Below, in pieces: positions 50,682-59,497 of a stretch of DNA of 64,000 nucleotides. The number at the start of each line of letters is the position of its first letter. Within the stretch, counting starts at the first letter, position 1. The notes under the pieces are model-generated. The model had not been told where the DNA came from and did not search any database. It saw nothing but the letters and a program-made list of their open reading frames with translations. The DNA comes from an uncultured Bacteroidales bacterium (GTDB lineage Bacteria; Bacteroidota; Bacteroidia; Bacteroidales; UBA11471), in contig CANQQA010000001.1 in assembly GCA_947625885.1 (NCBI GenBank), positions 62,001 through 126,000 of the forward strand, written 5' to 3'. A program made the position numbers and the translations under genes.

Positions 50682-51989
50682 TCAGTCGATACGTTGGTCG
50701 GCTTTGTAACCGCCCATTTCGCGAATAGCGTTTTTGAGCATGACGTATTGCTCGAACAGGTTATTGACAGGCACTTCTTTCTTGGTATAGTCGTGCATCG
50801 GGCTTTTCAGGAAGAAGCTCAGGAAACGCTGTATGCCGTAACGACCGGCGCGGGCTGCAAGGTCGCTCAACAATACGAGGTCGAGACACAACGGAGCGGC
50901 AAGTATGGAATCGCGGCAGAGGAAGTTGATTTTGATCTGCATCGGATAACCCATCCAGCCGAAGATGTCGATATTGTCCCAGCCCTCTTTGTTGTCGTTG
51001 CGGGGCGGATAGTAATTGATACGTACTTTGTGATAGTAGTCGGTGTAAAGGTCGGGCTGCTTTTCCGGAACGAGAATTGATTCGAGCGTAGAGAGTTTGC
51101 TCACCTCTTTGGTGCGGAAGTTGGCAGGTTCATCGAGCACGAGACCGTCGCGGTTACCGAGAATATTGGTGGAGAACCAACCCGAAAGACCGAGACAGCG
51201 AACACCGAGAATCGGAGCGAATCCCGATTTTACCAACGTCTGACCGGTTTTGAAGTCTTTTCCGGCGATAGGCAGTTTTACCTTTTCGGCGAGCTCCCAC
51301 ATGGCGGGAATATCGACAGTAGTATTGGGTGCGCCCATGATGAACGGTGCGCCTTCGGTAAGAGCGGCATAAGCATAGCACATCGACGGTGCGATATGTT
51401 CGCGGTCGTCGGCTTTCATGGCAGCTTCCAAAGCGGCAAGCGTGCCGTGAACCTTTTCATCGACGGGAACGTAAACTTCGGTAGAGGCTGCCCACAACAC
51501 AACGACACGGGCGCAGTTGTTGGTTTTCTTGAAGTTCTGAATGTCTTTTTTAAGTTCCTGCACCATATCCCAACGTGTCTTGCAATCTTTCACGTTGTTG
51601 CCGTCGAGACGTTTGGCATAGTTTTTATCGAACGCAGCTTTCATCGGAACGATTTTCACCAACTCGTCTTTTACCGGCTCTATGTCTTTTTCTTTGAGGA
51701 CTTCGGCATTGGTAGCCGATTCGTAAGCGTTTGCAGGATAAACGTCCCACGCGCCGAAAACGATGTCATCAAGTTTGGCAAGAGGAACGATTTGATTGTA
51801 TTTCAAATATTTCTCATCTTCGCCCTCTCCTACGCGAATTATATCGTATTGCGTCATCGAACCGACAGGTTTGGCAAGACCTTTGCGGGTCATCAATACT
51901 CCTGTAATAAACGTGGTGCTGACAGCTCCCAAGCCGACCGTCAATACGCCGAGTTTGCCTTCTGCAGGCTTTACACCGGATTTGTTCAT
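50682..51989 (-). CDS. ino1: myo-inositol-1-phosphate synthase
   Basis: The 435-residue enzyme converts glucose 6-phosphate to inositol 1-phosphate using NAD. It starts with the NAD loop KLGVLTVGLGAVSTTFITGV, then has GAWDVYPANAYE, NCARVVVLWAASTEVYVP, YAALTEGAPFIMGAPNTTVDIPAMWELAEKVKLPIAGKDFKTGQT (the catalytic lysine region), GWFSTNILGNRDGLVLDEP and DIFGWMGYPMQIKINFLCRDSILAAPLCLDL. The length fits the Bacteroidota/archaeal branch. It lies 310 bases after the HAD gene and has its own leader with two candidate -7 boxes. Confidence 0.95.
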   Translation of the reverse strand: MNKSGVKPAEGKLGVLTVGLGAVSTTFITGVLMTRKGLAKPVGSMTQYDIIRVGEGEDEKYLKYNQIVPLAKLDDIVFGAWDVYPANAYESATNAEVLKEKDIEPVKDELVKIVPMKAAFDKNYAKRLDGNNVKDCKTRWDMVQELKKDIQNFKKTNNCARVVVLWAASTEVYVPVDEKVHGTLAALEAAMKADDREHIAPSMCYAYAALTEGAPFIMGAPNTTVDIPAMWELAEKVKLPIAGKDFKTGQTLVKSGFAPILGVRCLGLSGWFSTNILGNRDGLVLDEPANFRTKEVSKLSTLESILVPEKQPDLYTDYYHKVRINYYPPRNDNKEGWDNIDIFGWMGYPMQIKINFLCRDSILAAPLCLDLVLLSDLAARAGRYGIQRFLSFFLKSPMHDYTKKEVPVNNLFEQYVMLKNAIREMGGYKADQRID

Positions 51990-52299
51990 GATCTTAAAAA
52001 TTTTTACGATATTTTACTCTGTTATTTTAATTATGTTCCGATTTTTTCGCGTAACAATAACCCTGCAAAATTACATTTTATTTTTGAGATGTAAAAAGTT
52101 TTACACCGAAATTTATCCGCAATCCCGTGAAAACTGCATTTTTTTGCCGGTAAGCGATGCAAAGGTATCATTCAGTGGAATGATAAAAAAATCTTTCGTT
52201 AAAAAGATTTCCCATAAACAGAATTTAGATTAATAAATACGACAAAACGTAAAATGGTGCCGGCTTCGTGTCGGTAAAAAATTTCTCATAAAAAATTTT
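51990..52299 (-). promoter_or_regulatory. Leader and promoters of inositol phosphate synthase gene
   Basis: This 310-base gap has no gene. On the minus strand TACCTTTG lies at 52160-52167 and TAATTTTG at 52066-52073, either of which could be the -7 box for the synthase. The first would give a leader of about 160 bases. The rest is A/T-rich. No clear terminator was found after the HAD gene, so some read-through into the synthase is possible. Confidence 0.5.
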
Positions 52300-53007
52300 T
52301 CAAGGCTGCTGCAACAGGGTTACGACGTCGGACAATTCTGCGATAATGGCAGGGTGTACAATGGCATCTTCGTCGTCGCTCCACCCCTTTCCTTTCAGCC
52401 ATGCCACCCGGCAGCCTATCGACTCGGCGGGGAGAATGTCTTTTTTGTAAGAGTCGCCCACGACAAGTACCTCTTCGGGCGATAGACCAAGCGCATCGAC
52501 CCCCAACTGAAAAATGTGCGGGTCGGGCTTGCGTACACCCGCCACAGCACTTTCTATGACGGTTTTGAAATATCGGGATATGCCGAAGTCTGCCAGCACG
52601 CTTTCGATGTTCCCGTAAAAATTGCTGACGAGTACCAACGGATAGCGGGCAGACAAGGTTTCGAGTACGGCTCTTGCTTCTTCGATACAGCGCCGTGCAG
52701 CATCGTAGCCATATCCTGCAATTTTCTGTGCGAGCACTGTCGAATCGTCGAGCCGGATTTTTCCGGCATTTGCCAAATATTCGAGTTCGATGCCCACCTT
52801 GATAAGCAGAACATCGCGAAAATTGTGCTGCGGCAGGATATGGCGCGTCCGTGCCAATTCGCGCTCGGCATAAACGTAAGCGTCGCGAAAAGCCGCCTTA
52901 TCGACTTCCGCACCCGCTTCGACATAGCCGCGCCACAAAACCTCACTCCAATGGTCGCCGCGACTGTCGAGCGTACCGCCGTAATCGAATATGATGCCTT
53001 TAATCAT
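52300..53007 (-). CDS. HAD-superfamily hydrolase in the inositol cluster
   Basis: The 235-residue protein has HAD motif I as IIFDYGGTLDSRGDHW, where the second aspartate of DxD is glycine. Motif II is in PLVLVSNFYGN, and motifs III/IV are around KPDPHIFQLGVDALGL and EEVLVVGDSYKKDILPAESIGCRVAWL. This is a HAD-IA type (haloacid dehalogenase/phosphatase). In context it could remove the phosphate from an inositol-phosphate product; that is inference. The start at 53007 overlaps the previous gene by 8 bases, and the longer frame to 53031 is less likely. Confidence 0.85.
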   Translation of the reverse strand: MIKGIIFDYGGTLDSRGDHWSEVLWRGYVEAGAEVDKAAFRDAYVYAERELARTRHILPQHNFRDVLLIKVGIELEYLANAGKIRLDDSTVLAQKIAGYGYDAARRCIEEARAVLETLSARYPLVLVSNFYGNIESVLADFGISRYFKTVIESAVAGVRKPDPHIFQLGVDALGLSPEEVLVVGDSYKKDILPAESIGCRVAWLKGKGWSDDEDAIVHPAIIAELSDVVTLLQQP

Positions 53008-53953
53008 TGCTATTTTCCAATTCGCGAACAAACATACGACAAATTCTTTCGTGCCGATATACCAAATATACCTTTACGATATTCAGCACCGTCAGTTCAA
53101 AGACGAAATAGAGTACGGGCATTTGTATCAACAACGCTGCAAACAGGGCGATAGCACGCCAATTGAACGTCAAAATGTTCGTATATTTCATCAACGGCAG
53201 ACTCTTGGCACGGAAAGCATCGCGAAAACTCTGCGGAATGTTTCCGTCGGGGAAACGGAGTTTCAACTCCCGCCGCAACTGTTGCATATAAGGCGTTTGT
53301 GCCTCCTGTCTGCGGGTATATGAAGTATAAAACAGCATAATCGTTTTTTGACAAAAGTTATATTTCCACGACAAGGCATCGTAGCGGCTTTTCAATTCGG
53401 AGCCGGTTTCGAGTTCGTCGTTGCCGCCCCGCAGGAAATAAAGGTGGAATTGCCGGTAGTAATCGGCTGTCGAGGCTTGTCGGGCATGGAAAAAGCCGGT
53501 GAAAGCGGCAATGCCCCAAATAAGAAGCGGATAAGCAGCGAAAATCCCTGTCGCGGCATTTTCGCGCAGACATATCGCCGCATAAATGGCTATAAACCAT
53601 ATATCGCCTGCCATACCGTCGAGTATGCGCCCCAGACGGGAGTATTGCTGCGTCATGCGGGCAAGTTGTCCGTCGGCGGAATCGAACGAATCCGCCCATA
53701 CCAACAGCACCATTCCGATGATGTTGATGCGTATATCGGGAAAATAAAACGCCACGCCTGCCGCCACACCCAAGACTATGGAGGCTATCGTAATGGCATT
53801 CGGCGTAATGCCGAGCATCTTTGCCAGACACGCCCACATATATCCGACAGGACGATAAAACAGGAGGTCTATCCACTCTTCCGTATCGGGCGATTTCAGC
53901 GTTTCCCGATAGGATTTCTTCATCTGTTGAATATATTTCCCGATTTTCGACAT
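53000..53953 (-). CDS. CDP-alcohol phosphatidyltransferase family protein
   Basis: The 317-residue membrane enzyme carries the family signature DSADGQLARMTQQYSRLGRILD, that is D(x)2DG(x)2AR(x)8G(x)3D. The final aspartate of the usual signature is displaced by one position (GMAGD in place of xxxD). Several membrane segments are visible, including ITIASIVLGVAAGVAFYF, IIGMVLLVWAD, FIAIYAAICL, LLIWGIAAFTGFF and ALFAALLIQMPVLYFVF. It transfers a phosphoalcohol from or to a CDP-alcohol. With an inositol phosphate synthase and a nucleotidyltransferase nearby, an inositol-containing phospholipid or phosphodiester is the likely product. It overlaps the HAD gene and starts 2 bases after the ATP-grasp gene. 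Confidence 0.88.
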   Translation of the reverse strand: MSKIGKYIQQMKKSYRETLKSPDTEEWIDLLFYRPVGYMWACLAKMLGITPNAITIASIVLGVAAGVAFYFPDIRINIIGMVLLVWADSFDSADGQLARMTQQYSRLGRILDGMAGDIWFIAIYAAICLRENAATGIFAAYPLLIWGIAAFTGFFHARQASTADYYRQFHLYFLRGGNDELETGSELKSRYDALSWKYNFCQKTIMLFYTSYTRRQEAQTPYMQQLRRELKLRFPDGNIPQSFRDAFRAKSLPLMKYTNILTFNWRAIALFAALLIQMPVLYFVFELTVLNIVKVYLVYRHERICRMFVRELENSND

Positions 53954-53955
53954 TA

Positions 53956-54819
53956 TTATATGGTGTGCTTGATTTCTCTCAATATGTATTCGGTAATCCG
54001 CGTTGCGGCTTCTTTGCGGCACGGGGCAAAACTCGGAAAGTCGTTGAAGTCGATGACGGAAATTTTTCCATCGGCACCGACAATGCAGTCGCCGCCGTAA
54101 ATTTTCACATCGAGCGCGTCGCCTGCCCGCTGCGCTATCCGCTTCAATTCTTCTTCGTCGAACCGGAAACGGTGCACTGCCCCATTGACCGTCTCGCAGC
54201 CATATTTGGAATGACCCGTTTCAAACGGATAAAACCAATAAAAGAAGGAAGTGTCCGCCACTCCGTAGAATTTTATCAAATCACCGTCGAGATGCCGGTT
54301 TATGACGGCACGGCTTATACCCCGCAAAGAAAATTCTTTCACTATCGCCTGCGCCTCTTCGGGGTGTCGGGCATAAGCCACGTCTTCTTTGTGAACGGTG
54401 TGCGAATCGCCCCGTTTCACCCAACATCGCTCATATCCTTTTTCTTCCAGAAGCGGCAGCACATTTTCGTCGGTAGCGACCAATAAACTTTCGGGAGAGG
54501 GAATGCCGGATTCCCGCAACAGACGGGTCATACGTTCGCGCATACAATTTTCGATGCCGTAGCCCGAATTGAAAACGACAGCGCCGTCATCTTCCATTTG
54601 CTGCAAGAGGCGTATCGACCGGGACTCCCGACACATATTGAAAACGATGTGCTCCTGCACGGCACCGACAGCAAATTGCGTTTCGCTATATACATTCACT
54701 TCACAATCGTGCCGGCGCAAACCATCGGCGACGGCGTTGAAAATGGCGGCATCATTTCCGATGTGGTTGGGCGAATAGACCTCCGCCCGCATGATTCCTG
54801 CAATTTTCGTCGCTGCCAT
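53956..54819 (-). CDS. ATP-grasp enzyme in the inositol cluster
   Basis: The 287-residue protein has an ATP-grasp layout: an N-terminal pre-ATP domain (PNHIGNDAAIFNAVADGLRRHDCEVNVY), ERCWVKRGDSHTVHKEDV with the nucleotide-binding lysine, RHLDGDLIKFYGV, and the metal site YGGDCIVGADGKISVIDFNDFPSFAPC (acidic residue and asparagine pattern). ATP-grasp enzymes make carboxylate-amine or -thiol bonds through acyl phosphates; the substrate here cannot be inferred. Its place between nucleotidyltransferase and phosphatidyltransferase genes suggests it modifies the product of that pathway, for example by adding an amino acid. Confidence 0.8.
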   Translation of the reverse strand: MAATKIAGIMRAEVYSPNHIGNDAAIFNAVADGLRRHDCEVNVYSETQFAVGAVQEHIVFNMCRESRSIRLLQQMEDDGAVVFNSGYGIENCMRERMTRLLRESGIPSPESLLVATDENVLPLLEEKGYERCWVKRGDSHTVHKEDVAYARHPEEAQAIVKEFSLRGISRAVINRHLDGDLIKFYGVADTSFFYWFYPFETGHSKYGCETVNGAVHRFRFDEEELKRIAQRAGDALDVKIYGGDCIVGADGKISVIDFNDFPSFAPCRKEAATRITEYILREIKHTI

Positions 54820-54831
54820 TTCGTTGCTGTA

Positions 54832-55539
54832 TTAGGGATTGTTGCGAATAAAAGATTCGGCGACGGCTATATCGCCGGCATGATCGACGTCGATGATTTT
54901 ATCGAAAGGATAGGCTTTCAGCCGAAGACCTCCGGCTATCAATGCCCGCTGGTAGTTACGCATACGGCTGACGCCTTTTGCCATGCACTCGTCGAGAATG
55001 TCGAGCGCACGACCGGACAATCCGTATATGCCGCCCGAAACGTAGCGGACTCCCTGCCACGCCTCATCGCGGAAGGCGGTAATCATTCCGTCGGCATCGA
55101 CTTCGACATAAAGCGGTTTTTCATCGTCGATAAACGGCGTTACCGCCATACAGCCGTCGATGTTTTCGGCGCTCTCGAATGCCGTTATGTATTTCTTGAA
55201 TTCTGCTTCGGGAAATATGGTATCGACCGTCGTGAGAATAAAACGCCCTTGCGTCGGGAAAGTGCGGCTGACTTCGCGAAACGAGTGCATCGAACTCGGC
55301 GTGGATTTCACGACCAAGTGAAACGGTACCGGCAGCGACAACGTTTCGAGATACTCGCGCACTTCGACCATTTGTTCATTGACGATGACGGAGAGAGACT
55401 CTGCATGGCATTTTATCATAATGTCCATCAACCGTTTAATCATCGGGACACCGTTCAACTCCACCAATGGTTTGGGTCGGCTTATCCCTTCCTGAACAAG
55501 GCGTGAACCCTCGCCCGCCGCAATAATGGCAAAATTCAT
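54832..55539 (-). CDS. NTP_transferase-family nucleotidyltransferase in the inositol cluster
   Basis: The 235-residue protein starts NFAIIAAGEGSRLVQEGISRPKPLVELNGVPMIKRLMDI, the nucleotide-binding and metal signature of sugar-phosphate nucleotidyltransferases, and contains FILTTVDTIFPEAEF (metal aspartate) and GVRYVSGGIYGLSGRALDIL. Enzymes of this shape make CDP- or UDP-activated sugars; beside an inositol phosphate synthase and a CDP-alcohol transferase, CTP:inositol-1-phosphate cytidylyltransferase activity is a plausible inference. It is the first gene of the cluster, with a -7 box 39 bases upstream. Confidence 0.82.
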   Translation of the reverse strand: MNFAIIAAGEGSRLVQEGISRPKPLVELNGVPMIKRLMDIMIKCHAESLSVIVNEQMVEVREYLETLSLPVPFHLVVKSTPSSMHSFREVSRTFPTQGRFILTTVDTIFPEAEFKKYITAFESAENIDGCMAVTPFIDDEKPLYVEVDADGMITAFRDEAWQGVRYVSGGIYGLSGRALDILDECMAKGVSRMRNYQRALIAGGLRLKAYPFDKIIDVDHAGDIAVAESFIRNNP

Positions 55540-55577
55540 TCCACCCGAACGTTTATAATAAGTTTATTCTTTTGTTG

Positions 55578-55585
55578 CAAAGATA
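55578..55585 (-). promoter_or_regulatory. -7 box TATCTTTG for the inositol cluster
   Basis: The plus strand reads CAAAGATA. It would start the four-gene transcript at the nucleotidyltransferase gene. Confidence 0.65.
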
Positions 55586-55634
55586 AAATCAATCTGCCAA
55601 TTTCCTAACTATTTCCCCGAAAAAAGGGAAATGG

Positions 55635-56405
55635 TTATTTGCTTTCTTCGACGCCGGCAAGTTCGGGGTCTATCATGATGCGACCGCAATATTCGCACAC
55701 GATGATTTTCTTGCGCAGCTTGATGTCGAGCTGTCTTTGAGGCGGAATTTTATTGAAGCAACCGCCGCAAGCATCGCGCTGTATATACACAACTGCCAAA
55801 CCGTTGCGGGCATTTTTACGAATGCGCTTGAATGCGGTGAGCAGACGTTCGTCGATTTGCAGCTCCAACTTTTTGGCTTTTTCCCGCAGCTTATCTTCGT
55901 CCTGTCGGGTTTCAGCCACGATTTCGTCGAGTTCTTCTTTCTTTTCCTGCAAGACGGCGCGACGTTCGGCAAGAGCCGTTTTACTCGTCTCCACCTCGTT
56001 TTTCTTCGTCGTTTCCTGTTCGGTGAACTCTTTGATGCGCTTTTCGCAAAGCGTTATCGAAAGATTCTGAAATTCAATTTCTTTCGTCAGAAAATCGTAT
56101 TCACGATTGTTCCGCACATTGTCTTGCTGCGCCGTATATTTTTCGACCAGCGTCTGCGAATTTCTTATTTCCTCTTTCTTCTTGGCAGTTTCTGCCTGCA
56201 ACGAGGCTATTTCGTTTTGGTAGTTCTGGATTCGGGTTTCGAGACCGGCTATTTCGTCTTCGAGGTCTTGCACTTCGAGAGGCAGCTCACCCCGCAGCGT
56301 TTTGATACGGTCTATTTCCGAAAGCACCGTTTGCAGCTCGTAGAGCGTTTTCAACCGTTCTTCGACGGTGTATTCCTTTTCAGCTTTTGTTTTGTCAGTA
56401 GCCAT
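55635..56405 (-). CDS. Coiled-coil protein with C-terminal zinc ribbon
   Basis: The 256-residue protein is almost entirely coiled coil from about residue 15 to 190 (EDEIAGLETRIQNYQNEIASLQAETAKKKEE and similar). Its end carries a four-cysteine zinc ribbon, with one pair in DACGGCFNKIPPQRQLD and the other in IIVCEYCGRIMIDPEL. Such proteins (the zf-RING_7/CT398-like group) are widespread but of uncertain function; a link to RNA or flagellar-type export has been proposed for relatives. It starts 2 bases after the Nif3-like gene and ends the aspS operon. Confidence 0.85.
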   Translation of the reverse strand: MATDKTKAEKEYTVEERLKTLYELQTVLSEIDRIKTLRGELPLEVQDLEDEIAGLETRIQNYQNEIASLQAETAKKKEEIRNSQTLVEKYTAQQDNVRNNREYDFLTKEIEFQNLSITLCEKRIKEFTEQETTKKNEVETSKTALAERRAVLQEKKEELDEIVAETRQDEDKLREKAKKLELQIDERLLTAFKRIRKNARNGLAVVYIQRDACGGCFNKIPPQRQLDIKLRKKIIVCEYCGRIMIDPELAGVEESK

Positions 56406-56407
56406 GC

Positions 56408-57505
56408 TTACAAATAATTTATCGGATTCGTTTCTACCTTAGTATAATGGCAGGCAAAGGTAGGAAATTTTTTTGTTATTATTTCGCAAAAAATATCTTT
56501 TGTGTACTGTTCGCTTTCATAATGCCCTATATCGGCGAGCAAAAGGGAGTCTTCGCAGCCGAAAAATTCGTGGTATTTTATTTCGCCCGTAACGAACGCA
56601 TCGACGCCTGCGGCAACGGCAGCAGGTATGAGGAACGAGCCGGCACCGCCGCACACGGCTACGCGACGGATTTTCCGACCTGTGAGTGACGTGTGGCGCA
56701 CACAACCGCTTTTGAAAACGGACTTCACTCGTCCGAGAAAATCAATTTCTTCCATCGGACAGAGCAATTCGCCCACAACACCGCTGCCTGCCTGCTGCCA
56801 GAGATTTTCGAGCGGTATCAGATCGAAAGCGGGTTCTTCGTAAGGGTGCGCCTGCAACAGCGCCTGCACGGCACGAGCACGAAGGTGCTGCGGCACGACG
56901 ACGCTTATGCACATTTCCCGTTCGCAATGCAGCTTGCCTATTTCGCCGCAATAGGGCGTGGCGTTTTCGCCGGCGCGGAATGTGCCGAATCCGTCGAGGT
57001 TGTAGCTGCAACGGTCGTACTCGCCTATCGTCCCCGCCCCTGCGGCGAAGAGGGCTTCGCGCACACTGTCGGCAACGGAGGCAGGCACGTATGTAACGAG
57101 CTTCAACAGACGGTGAGACATCGGCGCAAGCACGGAGACATCGAGCAAGCCGAGCATCTCCGCCATTTTGAAATTGACGCCGTTCGCAGCATTGTCCATA
57201 TTGGTGTGTGCCGCATAAATGGCGACATCGTTTTTCACGGCTTTTATCAGCGTGCGTTCGATGTAGCTGCTGCCGGTCAATGATTTCAGCGGTTTGAATA
57301 TCAACGGGTGATGGGCAACGATAAGGTTGGCGCCCAACGACACGGCTTCATCGACGACCTCTTCGGTTACGTCGATGCACACCACGACGCCCCGCGCCTC
57401 GTCGTCGCGATTGCCCGCCAACAGACCCGCATTGTCGTAGCTCTCTTGGAGCGAGAGCGGCGCAACGGCTTCGATGGCTTGCAGTATGTCGGATATTTTC
57501 GGCAC
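56408..57505 (-). CDS. Nif3-like dinuclear metal-centre protein
   Basis: The 365-residue protein opens ISDILQAIEAVAPLSLQESYDNAGLLAG and has LGANLIVAHHPLIFKPLKSLTGSS, the histidine pair of the Nif3/YbgI dinuclear centre, AIYAAHTNMDNAANGVN, a central inserted domain typical of the long (YqfO-type) form, and GAGSFLIPAAVAAGVDAFVTGEIKYHEFF and LLADIGHYESEQ with the remaining ligands. It forms hexameric rings in relatives; the reaction is uncertain. It sits 12 bases after aspS and 2 before the zinc-ribbon gene. Confidence 0.92.
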   Translation of the reverse strand: MPKISDILQAIEAVAPLSLQESYDNAGLLAGNRDDEARGVVVCIDVTEEVVDEAVSLGANLIVAHHPLIFKPLKSLTGSSYIERTLIKAVKNDVAIYAAHTNMDNAANGVNFKMAEMLGLLDVSVLAPMSHRLLKLVTYVPASVADSVREALFAAGAGTIGEYDRCSYNLDGFGTFRAGENATPYCGEIGKLHCEREMCISVVVPQHLRARAVQALLQAHPYEEPAFDLIPLENLWQQAGSGVVGELLCPMEEIDFLGRVKSVFKSGCVRHTSLTGRKIRRVAVCGGAGSFLIPAAVAAGVDAFVTGEIKYHEFFGCEDSLLLADIGHYESEQYTKDIFCEIITKKFPTFACHYTKVETNPINYL

Positions 57506-57517
57506 GAAAGAGTCGGG

Positions 57518-59278
57518 TTATTTATGTTCTTTGAGGTCGATTTTCAAATTCAATTCTTCGAGCTGCGAATCGTCGATGACCGAAGGCGCCCCGCTCATGG
57601 TGTCGCGACCGGAGTTGTTTTTCGGGAAAGCGATGCAGTCGCGTATCGAATCGAGTCCGGCAAAGAGGGAAACGAAGCGGTCGAATCCGAACGCCAAGCC
57701 TCCGTGAGGAGGTGCGCCGTATTTGAAGGCATCGAGCAGAAAACCGAACTGGTAGTAGGCTTTCTCTTCGGTGAATCCGAGCAGCTTGAACATCTGATTT
57801 TGCAGCGCGCGGTCGTGGATACGTATGGAGCCGCCGCCCAACTCGATACCGTTCACCACCATATCGTAGGCATTGGCACGCACCCGACCCGGGTCGCTTT
57901 CGAGGTATTGTATGTCTTCGGGCTTCGGCGAGGTAAATGGGTGATGCATCGCATAGAAACGCTGCGTTTCTTCGTCCCATTCGAGCAAAGGGAAATCGAC
58001 CACCCACAAGGGAGCGAATTTGTTGCGGTCGCGTAATCCGAGTCGTTCGCCCATTTCCAACCGCAACTCGCACAAGGCTTTTTGCGTCTTCACCGTATCG
58101 CCGGCAAGAATGAGCATCAGGTCGCCGCGTTTGGCGCCGAAACGTTCTGCCCACGCCTGCAAATCGTCTTGGGTATAGAATTTATCGACCGACGATTTCA
58201 GCACGCCGTCTTCGCCGTAACGTACATAAACAAGTCCTTTGGCGCCGACCTGCGGACGTTTTACGAGTTCGGTCAGCTCGTCCAGTTGCTTGCGCGTATA
58301 GGAAGCGCAGCCTTCGGCACAAATGCCGCCCACGTATTCGGCGCTGTCGAAGACGCCGAAATTGTGCCCTTCGGTCAGGTCTTTCAATTCGACGAAACGC
58401 ATTCCGAAACGCAGGTCGGGCTTGTCGCTGCCGTAGTATTTCATGGCGTCGCAATAAGGCATACGCAGGAACGGTTCGGTGAAGTCGATGTTTTTGATGT
58501 ATTTGAAAAGATGTTTCGCCATGCCCTCGAAGATGTTGAGCACGTCTTCCTGCTCGACAAACGACATTTCACAGTCGATTTGCGTAAATTCGGGTTGACG
58601 GTCGGCGCGCAGGTCTTCGTCACGGAAACATTTTACAATCTGGAAATAACGGTCGAATCCCGCCACCATCAAAAGTTGCTTAAACGTCTGCGGCGATTGC
58701 GGCAGGGCGTAAAACTCGCCCGGATTCATGCGCGAAGGCACGACGAAATCGCGTGCGCCTTCGGGCGTGGATTTAATGAGCACGGGCGTCTCCACCTCCA
58801 AAAAGTTTTGGGCATCGAGATAGCGGCGTACCTCGAACGCCATCTTGTGGCGCAGCTCCAAATTTTTGCGCACGCAGCTGCGGCGCAGGTCGAGGTAGCG
58901 GAACTGCATACGCAGGTCGTCGCCGCCGTCGCTCTCGTCTTCTATGGTGAAAGGCGGCGTGGCGGAAGCGTTGAGCAGATTCAGTTCCGAAGCGACGATT
59001 TCGATTTCGCCGGTAGGAAGATTCGGATTTTTGCTCGACCGCTCGCACACGGTACCCGTTACCTGTATCACGTATTCGCGACCCAATTTATTGGCGGCAT
59101 CGCACAAAGCCGCGTTTACTTCCTGATTGAATGTCAATTGAGTGATGCCGTAACGGTCTCTCAAATCGACAAAGGTCATACCGCCCATTTTCCGCACGCG
59201 CTGCACCCAGCCCGCCAACGTTACCGTCGTGCCGGCATCGCACAGGCGCAATTCGCCGCAAGTTTTTGTTCTGAACAT
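57518..59278 (-). CDS. aspS: Aspartyl-tRNA synthetase
   Basis: The 586-residue class II enzyme charges tRNA-Asp. It has the N-terminal OB-fold anticodon domain ([31 protein letters not shown]), [27 protein letters not shown], motif 2 ([23 protein letters not shown]), a bacterial GAD insertion (about 300-420), and motif 3 ([16 protein letters not shown]). The start at 59278 matches the family; the open frame extends to 59473 but that part has no similarity and overlaps a -7 box at 59346-59353. It is the first gene of an operon with the Nif3-like and zinc-ribbon genes. Confidence 0.97.
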   Translation of the reverse strand: MFRTKTCGELRLCDAGTTVTLAGWVQRVRKMGGMTFVDLRDRYGITQLTFNQEVNAALCDAANKLGREYVIQVTGTVCERSSKNPNLPTGEIEIVASELNLLNASATPPFTIEDESDGGDDLRMQFRYLDLRRSCVRKNLELRHKMAFEVRRYLDAQNFLEVETPVLIKSTPEGARDFVVPSRMNPGEFYALPQSPQTFKQLLMVAGFDRYFQIVKCFRDEDLRADRQPEFTQIDCEMSFVEQEDVLNIFEGMAKHLFKYIKNIDFTEPFLRMPYCDAMKYYGSDKPDLRFGMRFVELKDLTEGHNFGVFDSAEYVGGICAEGCASYTRKQLDELTELVKRPQVGAKGLVYVRYGEDGVLKSSVDKFYTQDDLQAWAERFGAKRGDLMLILAGDTVKTQKALCELRLEMGERLGLRDRNKFAPLWVVDFPLLEWDEETQRFYAMHHPFTSPKPEDIQYLESDPGRVRANAYDMVVNGIELGGGSIRIHDRALQNQMFKLLGFTEEKAYYQFGFLLDAFKYGAPPHGGLAFGFDRFVSLFAGLDSIRDCIAFPKNNSGRDTMSGAPSVIDDSQLEELNLKIDLKEHK

Positions 59279-59345
59279 CTTTTTGTCTTTTTCAAAAATC
59301 TTTCCGTTTCCGAAAGCGCCCCGCAGGGATTTCGGAATAATCGTG

Positions 59346-59353
59346 CAAAAGTA
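59346..59353 (-). promoter_or_regulatory. -7 box TACTTTTG for aspS operon
   Basis: The plus strand reads CAAAAGTA, 68 bases before the aspS start at 59278. It supports the shorter AspS. Confidence 0.5.
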
Positions 59354-59444
59354 ATGCAATTTGTCTGAAAAAGCAACCAAAAAACGCAAATAAAAAAGAG
59401 CGGTCGAAATATCTTGCGACATCGGAGCAGCGGGTGAAACGACG

Positions 59445-59474
59445 AGTGCCCGACACGTCGGCGTGTCGGGCACT
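59445..59474 (-). terminator. Terminator after the 59498-60397 nucleotidyltransferase gene
   Basis: A perfect 13-base stem, AGTGCCCGACACG (59445-59457) with CGTGTCGGGCACT (59462-59474), around TCGG. It lies just past the stop and before aspS. Confidence 0.75.
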
Positions 59475-59497
59475 CTCCTATTTGCAAAAAGTTTCTG

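Noticed and set aside
59279-59473. N-terminal extension of AspS
   Set aside because: No similarity to AspRS, and it overlaps a promoter box; family alignment starts at 59278.
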